Both the position numbers and the translations under genes were made by a program. A stretch of DNA of 64,000 nucleotides from a bacterium (GTDB lineage: Bacteria; Bacillota; Clostridia; Christensenellales; CAG-138). Where the stretch lies: contig JALFDW010000037.1 of NCBI GenBank assembly GCA_022778545.1, forward strand, positions 1 to 64,000, written 5' to 3'. Under the pieces are notes generated by a model, which was not told the origin of the DNA, searched no databases, and worked only from the letters and a program-made list of their open reading frames with translations. How positions within the stretch are numbered: position 1 is the stretch's first letter; every line of letters begins with the position of its first letter. This document shows positions 24,512-32,412 of this stretch, piece after piece.

Positions 24512-26085
24512 TCAGCCAGTCGAAAAAGGTCCAGAATAGCTGGGTTTATTCGTATTTATATGGTAGAATAAGCATGGGTGATGAAAGATGCTTGAACGAG
24601 GGAAACTGGATCGTGGAATCGTAAAGATTGTGGACACAGAAAGTTGGGTGCCGAAAGACCATCTGCTGAGAAAAATAGATTTGGCAGTGGATTTTAACCG
24701 GCTCTATGAAATGGTGGAACCGCTGTACAGTGAAGATAACGGACGGCCCAGCGTAGACCCGGTGGTACTGTTCAAGATGGTTCTGATCCAACATCTGTAC
24801 GGACTGCCATCCCTGCGGAGAACAGCGGATGAAGTGGGCTTGAATGTAGCTTACCGCTGGTTTCTGGACTATACGCTGCAGGAGGAAACGCCGCATTTTT
24901 CCACGGTGAGTTATATTTCCGTCATCGGTTTACAGAGGATACAGTGAACCAGATCTTTCGCTGGATACTGGAAGAAGCAGCGGAAGCAGGATACCTGTCC
25001 CCGAAGGCCGTGTTTATAGACGGCACTCATATCAAGGCAAACGCCAATACGAAGAAGCAGATCAAAGAGCAGGTGCCTGTGGCATCCAGGCATTATACGA
25101 AGGAGCTGATGGCGGAGGTCAACGCAGACAGAGAGGTACACGGCAAAAAGCCGTTTGACGATGATGACGATGATCCGCCGACAGCACCTAAGAAACGAAA
25201 AGACAGCACTTCCAGGAAGAAGCTGGCCCGCAGGAAGAAAGAGAAAAAACACACGGTAACAAAGAGCGTAACTGACCCGAACAGCGACCTGTTCGTAAAG
25301 GGGGGCCACAAGCGGCAGTTCGCTTACGAAGCCCATACTGCATGTGACAAACACGGTTTTGTGTTGAAGACAGCGGTAACTCCAGGCAATGTTCATGACA
25401 GTGTTGCTTTTGATGAGGTATACGACAAGGTAACGAAGGCATTCCCTGAAGTAGAGACCATTGTTGCAGATTCCGCTTATAAGACTCCGCATATTTGCAG
25501 GAAAGTATTTGGCGATGGCAGAGTTCTCTCCGCAACCTATAAGCGTCCCCAAACGATGAAGGGCGGACATGAGTGCTGGAAATACGTCTATGATGAGTTT
25601 TACGACTGCGTCATTTGCCCCGAATACCAGATTCTGAAATACAGCACCACCAACCGGAATGGATACCGGGAATACAAGAGCACCCCAAAGATCTGCGCCA
25701 ATTGCCCTACCAGAGAACTCTGTACCCATTCCAAGGATTGTGTAAAGACGGTACAGCGTCATATCTGGAAAGGATATGAGGAACTGGCAGATGATGCCCG
25801 ATACACGTCTGAGTGCCAGGACCTTTACAAGAAACGCAAAGAAACGATTGAACGGGACTTTGCGGATGCGAAGGAAAAATACGCCATGCGTTATACGCAG
25901 TACAGAGGCTTGGCCCAGGTGACAAACTGGGTGAAGCTTAAATTTGTTGCTATGAACCTCAAAAAACTGGCGAGGTGGAAATGGAATGACTCTGTCCATT
26001 TCCTGTTTTCTCTCCTGCTTTCCCCATTATATGCCGAAACCCCGCTTGCCGCCTAATGCGCAATCGGGGTTTCTCGACAGGCTGA
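24512..26085 (+). mobile_element. IS1182-family insertion sequence with disabled transposase
   Basis: The element is bounded by imperfect terminal inverted repeats: TCAGCCAGTCGAAAAA (24512-24527) and, in reverse complement at 26085-26070, TCAGCCTGTCGAGAAA, matching at 14 of 16 positions. It contains one transposase gene broken by a one-base deletion. No clear target-site duplication was found. Codon use is less GC-rich than the flanking genes, consistent with recent arrival. Both ends abut terminator-like hairpins. Confidence 0.85.
24588..26056 (+). pseudogene. IS1182-family transposase, frameshifted
   Basis: The first frame (24588-24947) encodes the N-terminal domain, with VDFNRLYEMVEPLYSEDNGR and RWFLDYTLQEETPHFSTVSY. 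It then runs into a stop after shifting near 24911. The second frame (24944-26056) continues with VNQIFRWILEEA and the DDE catalytic part: VFIDGTHIKANA, IVADSAYKTPH and ERDFADAKEKYAMRYTQYRG. Restoring one A in the TATATTTCCG stretch would give YNFRHRFTEDTVNQIF, the normal family sequence. The split is therefore a one-base deletion, not two genes. An Asp-rich run (DDDDDD, near 25160) is part of the family linker. Confidence 0.9.
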
Positions 26086-26110
26086 AGCGCCGCCCATTTC
26101 GGGCAGCGCT
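26086..26110 (-). terminator. Hairpin downstream of rplS, abutting the IS
   Basis: AGCGCcGCCC (26086-26095) and GGGCaGCGCT (26101-26110) form a stem 23 bases after the rplS stop on the minus strand. The sequence after the stem is IS1182, not a U-run, so the element seems to have inserted at the terminator. Confidence 0.55.
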
Positions 26111-26132
26111 TGCTTCTACCGTTTTGTATGTG

Positions 26133-26486
26133 TTATTTCTCCACGATACGCTCAACAACCTTCGCAGCCTTACCAACGCGGTTGCGCAGGTAGTACAGCT
26201 TCGCGCGGCGCACTTCGCCGTGACGAACGACCTCAATGCGGCCGATGCGGGGGCTGTTGTAGGGGAACGTACGCTCAACGCCTACGCCATAGGACATCCT
26301 GCGGACGGTGAAGGTCTTGCGGATGCCGCCGCCCTGCATTTTGATGACGACGCCCTCGAAGTTCTGAAGCCTCTCGCGCGTACCCTCGATAACCTTTACG
26401 TATACGCGGACGGTATCACCGATCTCCAGCTTGGGGAGGTCAGTGCGCAACTGTTCTTTTTCAAGTTCCCTGATGATATCAGCCAT
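26133..26486 (-). CDS. rplS: 50S ribosomal protein L19
   Basis: A 117-residue protein at the 30S-50S interface. [42 protein letters not shown] and [13 protein letters not shown] are the standard L19 blocks. It is the last gene of the ylxM-ffh-rpsP-khpA-rimM-trmD-rplS cluster, 116 bases after trmD. Confidence 0.98.
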   Translation of the reverse strand: MADIIRELEKEQLRTDLPKLEIGDTVRVYVKVIEGTRERLQNFEGVVIKMQGGGIRKTFTVRRMSYGVGVERTFPYNSPRIGRIEVVRHGEVRRAKLYYLRNRVGKAAKVVERIVEK

Positions 26487-26602
26487 TTTCAGCTTTCTCC
26501 TTCCTCATAGACGTTCTTGAAGGATGGCTCCCACATTGGACCGCCCGTTTTCCGAACGCCATTATACCATGTTCGTTTCGTGTTTGCAAGGCGTTTTTTC
26601 GC

Positions 26603-27340
26603 CTAATTGTCTTGATTTTTCAGTTCCGCAAGGAAACGCCTGTCGTGTTTGTCCAACCCGCTCTCGTCGAGGTTTGCCATCAGCTCCGGCCGCCGTTCCC
26701 AGGTGAGGCGGAACGATTCCTGCCGCCGCCAGCGCGCGATATGCGCATGGTTCCCGTTGAGCAGCACCTCCGGCACAATCATACCGCGGTATTCCGCCGG
26801 GCGGGTGTACTGCGGATATTCCAGCAGCCCCGCGCTGAAGGATTCCTCCTCCGCGGATTCGCTGCTTCCGAGCACGCCCGGAATGAAGCGGGAAATACAG
26901 TCGATGAGTACCATGGCGGGAAGCTCTCCGCCGGTGAGGACATAATCTCCGATGGAGATCTCGCAGTCCATCTGTTCCATGGCACGTTCGTCGATACCTT
27001 CATAATGGCCGCAAAGCAGGAGAATATGTTCCTCCGCAGCAAGCTCCCGTGCCATCGCCGTGGTGAGCGTCTTTCCGCGTGGTGTAAGGACGACGCGCAG
27101 CGCCGCATGATCCGGATCCACCGCATCCAGACAGGAAAAGATGGGCTGGGGCATCATAACCATGCCCGCACCGCCGCCAAAGGGGTAATCGTCCGTGTTT
27201 TTGTGCTTGCTTTCGGAATAATCCCGGATGTTGTGCAGGTTGAATTCCAAAATGCCCTTTTCCTGCGCCCGGCCAAGCATGCTCGCACCAAGAACGCCCG
27301 GAAACATCTCGGGGAACAGTGTCAGCACATCAATCTTCAA
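26603..27340 (-). CDS. trmD: tRNA (guanine-N1-)-methyltransferase TrmD
   Basis: A 245-residue SPOUT enzyme that methylates G37 of tRNAs with a G36, preventing +1 frameshifts. GAGMVMMPQPIF, LLCGHYEGIDERA and ISIGDYVLTGGELPAMVLID (trefoil-knot AdoMet site) are clear. The start is TTG at 27340: GGGAGG lies nine bases upstream and the N-terminus MKIDVLTLFPEMF is canonical. It overlaps the rimM end by 11 bases, so translation is coupled. Confidence 0.97.
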   Translation of the reverse strand: MKIDVLTLFPEMFPGVLGASMLGRAQEKGILEFNLHNIRDYSESKHKNTDDYPFGGGAGMVMMPQPIFSCLDAVDPDHAALRVVLTPRGKTLTTAMARELAAEEHILLLCGHYEGIDERAMEQMDCEISIGDYVLTGGELPAMVLIDCISRFIPGVLGSSESAEEESFSAGLLEYPQYTRPAEYRGMIVPEVLLNGNHAHIARWRRQESFRLTWERRPELMANLDESGLDKHDRRFLAELKNQDN

Positions 27341-27845
27341 AGAGGCCGACCTCCCTCAGCACATCCGCATGCAGCACGATGCGCTTGCTGTCCACATCCA
27401 CTTCGGCAAGAAGCTTTTTCAGCGCCGGGATCAGCAGCGTCCGCTCGCCCTTGATGACATAAACATCGTTTGCGCCGGTTTCGAGCACATCCGTGAGCGT
27501 ACCGTATTCCGCCCCTTCCGTATCGCATACCCGGCAGCCGATCAGATCCACCACGAAATAACGGCCGGGGGGCAGCTTCGCCGCATGGGCGCGATCCACG
27601 CAAAGGTAAACGCTGCGCAGCTTTTCCGCATCCTCCCGCGAAGTGCAGCAGGAAATGGATGCGTATACCGCATCCTCCCGCACGCCTACGCCGGAGACTG
27701 TCACGGGCTCATACTGCCCATTGCGTTCAAGATAAGCTTCCTTGAGCGACGCATACCGCCCAAGGTCATCCGAAAGCGGCAAAAGCTTCACCGCGCCATG
27801 TATGCCGTGCGGGCGCACGATCAGACCAACGCGCAGATATTCCAT
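27330..27845 (-). CDS. rimM: 16S rRNA processing protein RimM
   Basis: A 171-residue 30S assembly factor that binds S19. LRVGLIVRPHGIHGAVKLLP is the N-terminal RimM motif and PGRYFVVDLIGCRV opens the C-terminal PRC barrel. The ATG shares one base with the khpA stop and the gene end overlaps trmD. Confidence 0.96.
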   Translation of the reverse strand: MEYLRVGLIVRPHGIHGAVKLLPLSDDLGRYASLKEAYLERNGQYEPVTVSGVGVREDAVYASISCCTSREDAEKLRSVYLCVDRAHAAKLPPGRYFVVDLIGCRVCDTEGAEYGTLTDVLETGANDVYVIKGERTLLIPALKKLLAEVDVDSKRIVLHADVLREVGLFED

Positions 27846-28072
27846 CAGACGATCTCTACGATGTATTTCTTATCTTCGCGGATGGAGGCGGCCTTCACAA
27901 CGGTGCGGATCGCCTTTGCGATACGGCCCTGCTTGCCGATGACCTTACCCATGTCGTCAGGCGCAACGGTCAGCTCGATGATCGTGGCACGGTCGCCCTC
28001 TTTTTCCACGACCTTCACTTCTTCCGGCTTATCCACGAGATTCATTGCGATGTATTTGACGAGATCTCCCAT
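27845..28072 (-). CDS. khpA: KhpA, KH-domain RNA-binding protein
   Basis: A 75-residue single KH-domain protein (YlqC family), which pairs with KhpB/Jag to bind RNA and influence cell elongation and division. The GxxG loop is in GKVIGKQGRIAKAIRTVV, and the N-terminus MGDLVKYIAMNLVDKPEEV is typical. The ATG at 28072 has AAGGAGG six bases upstream; a longer frame to 28180 would overlap rpsP and was rejected. Confidence 0.95.
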   Translation of the reverse strand: MGDLVKYIAMNLVDKPEEVKVVEKEGDRATIIELTVAPDDMGKVIGKQGRIAKAIRTVVKAASIREDKKYIVEIV

Positions 28073-28107
28073 GGCTTGCCTCCTTGCTGGATTTTCTTCC
28101 GAATTTG

Positions 28108-28350
28108 TCACTGGATCGCCCCAGACTTCTTGAGCAGCGCGCGAACGGTGTCGGTAGGCTGTGCGCCGTTCTTGATCCACTGCTGGGCCTTCTCGTTATC
28201 GACCTTGATCTCAGCGGGGTCGGTCAGCGGGTTGTAGTAACCAAGCTCTTCCACGAATGCGCCATCACGGGGAGCGCGGGAATCCGCGACCACGATGCGG
28301 TAAAACGGAGCCTTCTTGGCGCCCATCCTGCGAAGCCTGATCTTAAGCAT
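28108..28350 (-). CDS. rpsP: 30S ribosomal protein S16
   Basis: An 80-residue S16. [20 protein letters not shown] is the family start, followed by [20 protein letters not shown]. It lies 79 bases after ffh in the order normal for Firmicutes. Confidence 0.98.
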   Translation of the reverse strand: MLKIRLRRMGAKKAPFYRIVVADSRAPRDGAFVEELGYYNPLTDPAEIKVDNEKAQQWIKNGAQPTDTVRALLKKSGAIQ

Positions 28351-28429
28351 AGTTGTTGTTCCTCCTGAAAGTACAATAATGTTTGTTTTATCGAAAACGG
28401 GAAACCGTTGTTCGCGTTGCTGTTCCGGC

Positions 28430-29776
28430 TCAGAAGCCGAACGGGAAGCGTTTCTTCCCTTTTTTGAACCTGCCGCCCTTGCCCATGTTCGTGAGCTGCT
28501 TCATCATTTTGCGCGAAGCCTCATACTGGTTGAGCAGGCGGTTCACCTCCTGAATGGAAGTTCCGCTGCCGCGCGCGATGCGTTTTCTGCGGCTGGCGTT
28601 TAAGATATCCGGCCGGCGGCGTTCCTGGGGCGTCATCGCACGGATGATCGCCTGCGTGCGCGCCATCTGCTTTTCGTCGATCTCGACGTTGCCGAGCTTG
28701 CTCGCATCCATGCCGGGGATCATGCCGAGGATATCCTGCATGGAGCCCATGTTTTTCATCTGCTCGAACTGGTCGAGGTAATCCTCCAGCGTGAATTCAG
28801 CCTTGCGGAGCTTCGCTTCAAGCTCCACAGCCTTTTTTTCATCGAAGGCGGTCTGCGCCTTCTCGATGAGAGTGAGCACGTCGCCCATGCCGAGGATGCG
28901 CGAAGCCATGCGGTCCGGGTGGAAGGGTTCGATATCCGTGAGCTTTTCGCCCGTGCCGGAGAACTTGATGGGCTTGCCCGTTACGGCCTTGACGGAAAGC
29001 GCCGCGCCGCCGCGGGTGTCGCCATCGAGCTTGGTGACGATCACGCCCGTAAGCTCCAGAGTATCGTTGAAGGCCTTTGCCACGTTCACCGCGTCCTGAC
29101 CGGTCATCGCGTCAATCACGAGCAGGATCTCACTTGGGTTTACCGCTTTCCGCACGGCGGCGATCTCCGCCATCATGTCCCCGTCGATATGCAGGCGGCC
29201 CGCCGTATCGATGATGACAAGGTCCTTTAAGTTTCGCCGGGCGTGTTCGATGCCGAGCTTTGCCGTTTCCACAGGGTCGCTCTGCCCGCGCTCGAATACC
29301 GGCACACCGGCCTTTTCGCCTACGACCTGCAGCTGTTTGATGGCTGCGGGGCGGTAAATATCGCATGCCACAAGGAGCGGGGATTTGCCATACTGCTTGG
29401 AAAGATACGCCGCAAGCTTGCCCGCCATCGTGGTCTTACCTGCGCCCTGCAAACCCGCGAGCAGGATGACCGCAGGCGTCGTTGAGCCAAACTCGACCTT
29501 TGCGTTCGTGCCGCCCATGAGCTTTGTCATCTCTTCGTTGACGATCTTGATGACCTGCTGGCCGGGCGTGAGGCTTTCAAGCACCTCCGCACCCACAGCG
29601 CGTTCCGTCACGGCGTTCACAAAGCTTTTGACGACGGTGAAATTCACGTCCGCCTCAAGCAGCGCGAGCTTCACCTCGCGCATGGCTTCTTTTACGTCCT
29701 TCTCACTCAGCTTTCCCTTTCCGGAAAGCTTCTTGAACACGTTCTGCAGTTTGGAAGAAAGCCCTTCAAACGCCAT
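28430..29776 (-). CDS. ffh: Signal recognition particle protein Ffh (SRP54)
   Basis: A 448-residue GTPase that binds signal sequences and 4.5S RNA to target membrane proteins co-translationally. The N domain leads to [15 protein letters not shown] (G1), DTAGRLHID (G3), TKLDGD (G4), then a Met-rich M domain ([17 protein letters not shown]) with the RNA-binding [10 protein letters not shown] region. The C-terminus is basic. It is two bases from ylxM and works with FtsY, encoded about 1.7 kb upstream. Confidence 0.98.
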   Translation of the reverse strand: MAFEGLSSKLQNVFKKLSGKGKLSEKDVKEAMREVKLALLEADVNFTVVKSFVNAVTERAVGAEVLESLTPGQQVIKIVNEEMTKLMGGTNAKVEFGSTTPAVILLAGLQGAGKTTMAGKLAAYLSKQYGKSPLLVACDIYRPAAIKQLQVVGEKAGVPVFERGQSDPVETAKLGIEHARRNLKDLVIIDTAGRLHIDGDMMAEIAAVRKAVNPSEILLVIDAMTGQDAVNVAKAFNDTLELTGVIVTKLDGDTRGGAALSVKAVTGKPIKFSGTGEKLTDIEPFHPDRMASRILGMGDVLTLIEKAQTAFDEKKAVELEAKLRKAEFTLEDYLDQFEQMKNMGSMQDILGMIPGMDASKLGNVEIDEKQMARTQAIIRAMTPQERRRPDILNASRRKRIARGSGTSIQEVNRLLNQYEASRKMMKQLTNMGKGGRFKKGKKRFPFGF

Positions 29777-29778
29777 TG

Positions 29779-30123
29779 CTATTCCTCGATCATGTCGTAA
29801 AGTTCTTCTGCTTTTGCAGAGAGCGCCGCTTTCCCGGGCGTGCCGGCCGGCAGTTTCTCCGCAAGGTTTCTGAGCTCATCCACAGCCTGTAAAAGCGCAG
29901 CATCCCGCCTCATGAAGCCGAGCTTCTGCTCCAGCTCATAAAGCTGATCCTCCCCGCGCTTGAGCGCATCCCGCACGCCCTGGCGGGAGATCCCTTCCCG
30001 CTCCGCGATCTCGGCAAGGGAGCAATCCTCCAGCACATGCTGCTCTAAAAGCGCACGCTGGCGCTCCGTCAGCAACGCGCCGTAATAGCCCAACAGGCAG
30101 CCAAGTTCAACGTGTTTTTCCAT
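29779..30123 (-). CDS. ylxM: YlxM family HTH protein (UPF0122), SRP-associated
   Basis: A 114-residue helix-turn-helix protein similar to sigma-factor region 4 (LTERQRALLEQHVLEDCSLAEIAEREGISRQGVRDALKR). In streptococci YlxM interacts with SRP. It immediately precedes ffh. In most Firmicutes ftsY is directly upstream, but here two unrelated genes intervene. Confidence 0.93.
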   Translation of the reverse strand: MEKHVELGCLLGYYGALLTERQRALLEQHVLEDCSLAEIAEREGISRQGVRDALKRGEDQLYELEQKLGFMRRDAALLQAVDELRNLAEKLPAGTPGKAALSAKAEELYDMIEE

Positions 30124-30191
30124 GGTGTGCGCTCCGCTGTAAAGGTCTTTGGCTTTACACCTATGTCATTATACCGAAACAGGCCAAAAAG

Positions 30192-30713
30192 TCAAGCCTT
30201 TTTCTTCTTTTTCGCAGCGTTCGCGCCTTTTTTCGGCGCGCGGGCCCGTTCCTTCGCGCGGAGCTGCCGCACCGCGCCATATGTGTTATAGCAGTGCGCA
30301 AACGCAAAGATCACTGCAAAAAGCGACAGCGCCGCGTTGAGGCACAGCCCGCCCGTAAGCAGGAACACCACGCTCGGCAGGATCGCCATGGGCATCCGCG
30401 TCCAAAGCGCAAACCGGCGGCCGTTCATGAAGTACCAGACCCACATGCCCCAATATCCGGCAATGCAGACAGCCACGCCGAAGAGCCAGATCACAAAGCT
30501 CACATCGCTGTGGAATCCGAACTGGAACGGCCCGATGTTCAGGCACATCAGCAGGATGCAGCCCATGCGGCCAAGCTGTTCCAGCCAGCCGAGAAACGGT
30601 TTGGGCGGCTCTGCCGTTTCCGGGTTCACAGGCTTAAAAAACACATACAGCAAATTTGGCAGCAGCAATGCCGCTAGCGTCACCGCGCTCCAAAGGGAAA
30701 TTTCAACCGTCAT
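30192..30713 (-). CDS. Hypothetical multi-pass membrane protein
   Basis: A 173-residue protein I cannot assign. Hydrophobic stretches near residues 5-26, 43-62, 70-95, 105-124 and 127-145 suggest four or five membrane spans. The C-terminal tail is strongly basic (PKKGANAAKKKKKA), probably cytoplasmic. Its ATG overlaps the end of the upstream gene (ATGA), so the two are translated together. The pair sits between ftsY and ylxM. A phospholipid methyltransferase-like membrane topology is conceivable, but no motif supports it. Confidence 0.8.
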   Translation of the reverse strand: MTVEISLWSAVTLAALLLPNLLYVFFKPVNPETAEPPKPFLGWLEQLGRMGCILLMCLNIGPFQFGFHSDVSFVIWLFGVAVCIAGYWGMWVWYFMNGRRFALWTRMPMAILPSVVFLLTGGLCLNAALSLFAVIFAFAHCYNTYGAVRQLRAKERARAPKKGANAAKKKKKA

Positions 30714-31276
30714 TTCATTCGCTCCGTTTCTTCAAACAGTTCCGGGAAATGCGCCCGGTAGAACTTTGACAGAGGATGCTCCGGGCGCTCGCACAGCCCC
30801 TCTGCCTCCATGTCCTCGCGGATCATGCGTGCGACGCTCGGCAGGCGGCCCAGCGTCCGCATTTCGTCGTAAAGGAAGATGCGCAGCTTCCCTTCCCCGG
30901 CCCGCGCGCGGAAATATTCCGCCGCATCCGGAATGCGGGTGCAGCGGCTGACCGGCACGGGCGCCGCGCTCACCAATACATGCGGAATCTGCGTTGGGTT
31001 GAAAGCGCCCGGCACGTTGTCACATTCATACAAAAAGCCCTCGCGTCCGCCGTAAAGCTGTTCAAACTGGCCTTCGTAATATTCCTCGTAGATCAGCCGT
31101 CCTTCCCGGTCAAACCCATAAGGGAAGAACGCATGCGGCGCAGGCAGAGGATTGAACACATACATTGCCGCAATTACCGGGTTTGTGCTGAAATAAACAT
31201 AAGCCTTTCCATGTTGGGAAAAGCTCGGTTGAAGCATCCCGATCCCGCCCTGCGGGCTGCCGTGGTAAAGGGTCAT
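30710..31276 (-). CDS. Hypothetical protein with possible ADP-ribosyltransferase-like fold
   Basis: A 188-residue soluble protein. The N-terminus MTLYHGSPQGG followed by AYVYFSTNPVIAAMYVF resembles the start of ADP-ribosyltransferase-fold proteins (LYHGS, then YFSTxxxxA), where His and Tyr bind NAD. A candidate Glu (EEYYEGQFEQLYGG) follows, but the catalytic Glu is not certain. ATG at 31276 is chosen for GGAGG eight bases upstream; the track-length start five codons earlier is weaker. It overlaps the membrane protein gene downstream by four bases. Enzyme activity is a hypothesis. Confidence 0.7.
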   Translation of the reverse strand: MTLYHGSPQGGIGMLQPSFSQHGKAYVYFSTNPVIAAMYVFNPLPAPHAFFPYGFDREGRLIYEEYYEGQFEQLYGGREGFLYECDNVPGAFNPTQIPHVLVSAAPVPVSRCTRIPDAAEYFRARAGEGKLRIFLYDEMRTLGRLPSVARMIREDMEAEGLCERPEHPLSKFYRAHFPELFEETERMK

Positions 31277-31474
31277 TATACGCACCTCCAAGCACTCATT
31301 TCAACAGCTTCGGCAGCACTTGTGCTCGCATTTCTCTCACACCAGGCTCCCGATTTTTTATCCGAGCTGCCGTCCGCTGCGCTCAACACAGGATTTACGC
31401 TCATTATGCGTTCCTACTATGGCACAAGGGCGCCTCTGTTCACCGAGTAGAACAAAAAACGTCCTCCGGCTGCC

Positions 31475-32386
31475 TTACGCGCCAATCAACGCCCGGGCAA
31501 AGGCATCCGCATCGAAGGGCTGTAGGTCGTCAATGCCTTCCCCCACGCCCACAAAGCGCACCGGAAGCCCAAGCTCCTGCTTGATGGCGACCGTCATCCC
31601 GCCTTTTGCGGTGCCGTCGAGCTTCGTGAGAACAACGCCCGTAAGCCCGGCGGATTCTCCGAATACGCGCGCCTGCGCGATGGCGTTCTGCCCCGTGGTC
31701 GCATCGAGCACAAGGAGCACCTCCGTATGCACGCCGGGAAGCTCCCGGGCGATTACGCGGCGGATCTTCTCAAGCTCGCTCATCAGGTTTTTCTTGTTAT
31801 GCAGGCGGCCTGCTGTGTCACACAGAAGTAAGTCGCAGCCCTTCGCCCGGAAGGAAGCGATCGCATCGAACACCACAGCGGCCGGGTCCGCCCCCTCGCC
31901 GTGCTTCACGATCGGCACGCCTGCGCGCTCCGCCCAAACGGTCAGCTGCTCTGCCGCGGCCGCGCGGAATGTGTCCGCCGCAGCCATCATGGGCTTGCGC
32001 CCCTCGGATTTATAATACGCAGCCATCTTGCCGATGGAGGTCGTTTTTCCTACGCCGTTCACGCCTACGATCAGGATCACGGCAGGTTCTCCCTCCGGAA
32101 GGAACGCCCGCTCCGGCCGCATGCTTTCGGCAAGGATGCCAGCAAGCGCTTCCCGCGCTTCGGTCCTGGTCTTCAGCTTCTGCTCGGAAACGGTTTCCTG
32201 CAGCCTTTCGAGAAGCTTTTCCGATGTGGCCATCCCCATATCGGCCACGATCATCGCCTCTTCCAGCTCATCGTAAAACGCAGCGTCGATCCGTTCATCC
32301 CCCGCGAACAGGCTTGCGAACATGCCGCCGCCCGTTCTCGAAAGGCCCTGCTTCAGTTTTTCAAAAAAGCCCTGCTTTTTTTCCAT
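31475..32386 (-). CDS. ftsY: Signal recognition particle receptor FtsY
   Basis: A 303-residue SRP receptor GTPase. GVNGVGKTTSIGKMA (G1), DTAGRLHNKKNLMSEL (G3) and TKLDGTAKGG (G4) are present, with the C-terminal GVGEGIDDLQPFD. It lacks the long acidic A domain of proteobacterial FtsY, as usual in Firmicutes. It follows smc by 26 bases. After its stop, a 198-base gap holds a T-run (near 31450) that may be a weak terminator; I see no gene there. Confidence 0.97.
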   Translation of the reverse strand: MEKKQGFFEKLKQGLSRTGGGMFASLFAGDERIDAAFYDELEEAMIVADMGMATSEKLLERLQETVSEQKLKTRTEAREALAGILAESMRPERAFLPEGEPAVILIVGVNGVGKTTSIGKMAAYYKSEGRKPMMAAADTFRAAAAEQLTVWAERAGVPIVKHGEGADPAAVVFDAIASFRAKGCDLLLCDTAGRLHNKKNLMSELEKIRRVIARELPGVHTEVLLVLDATTGQNAIAQARVFGESAGLTGVVLTKLDGTAKGGMTVAIKQELGLPVRFVGVGEGIDDLQPFDADAFARALIGA

Positions 32387-32412
32387 GATCGTCCCTCTCT
32401 TTCCCGCACCCG

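Noticed and set aside
24588..26056. Programmed frameshift or two separate transposase genes
   Set aside because: IS1182 transposases are single proteins; no slippery heptamer is present, and one added base restores the conserved sequence.
30710..31276. Firm call as an ADP-ribosylating toxin
   Set aside because: Only the first two motif positions are convincing; the catalytic Glu is uncertain and no immunity gene is evident.
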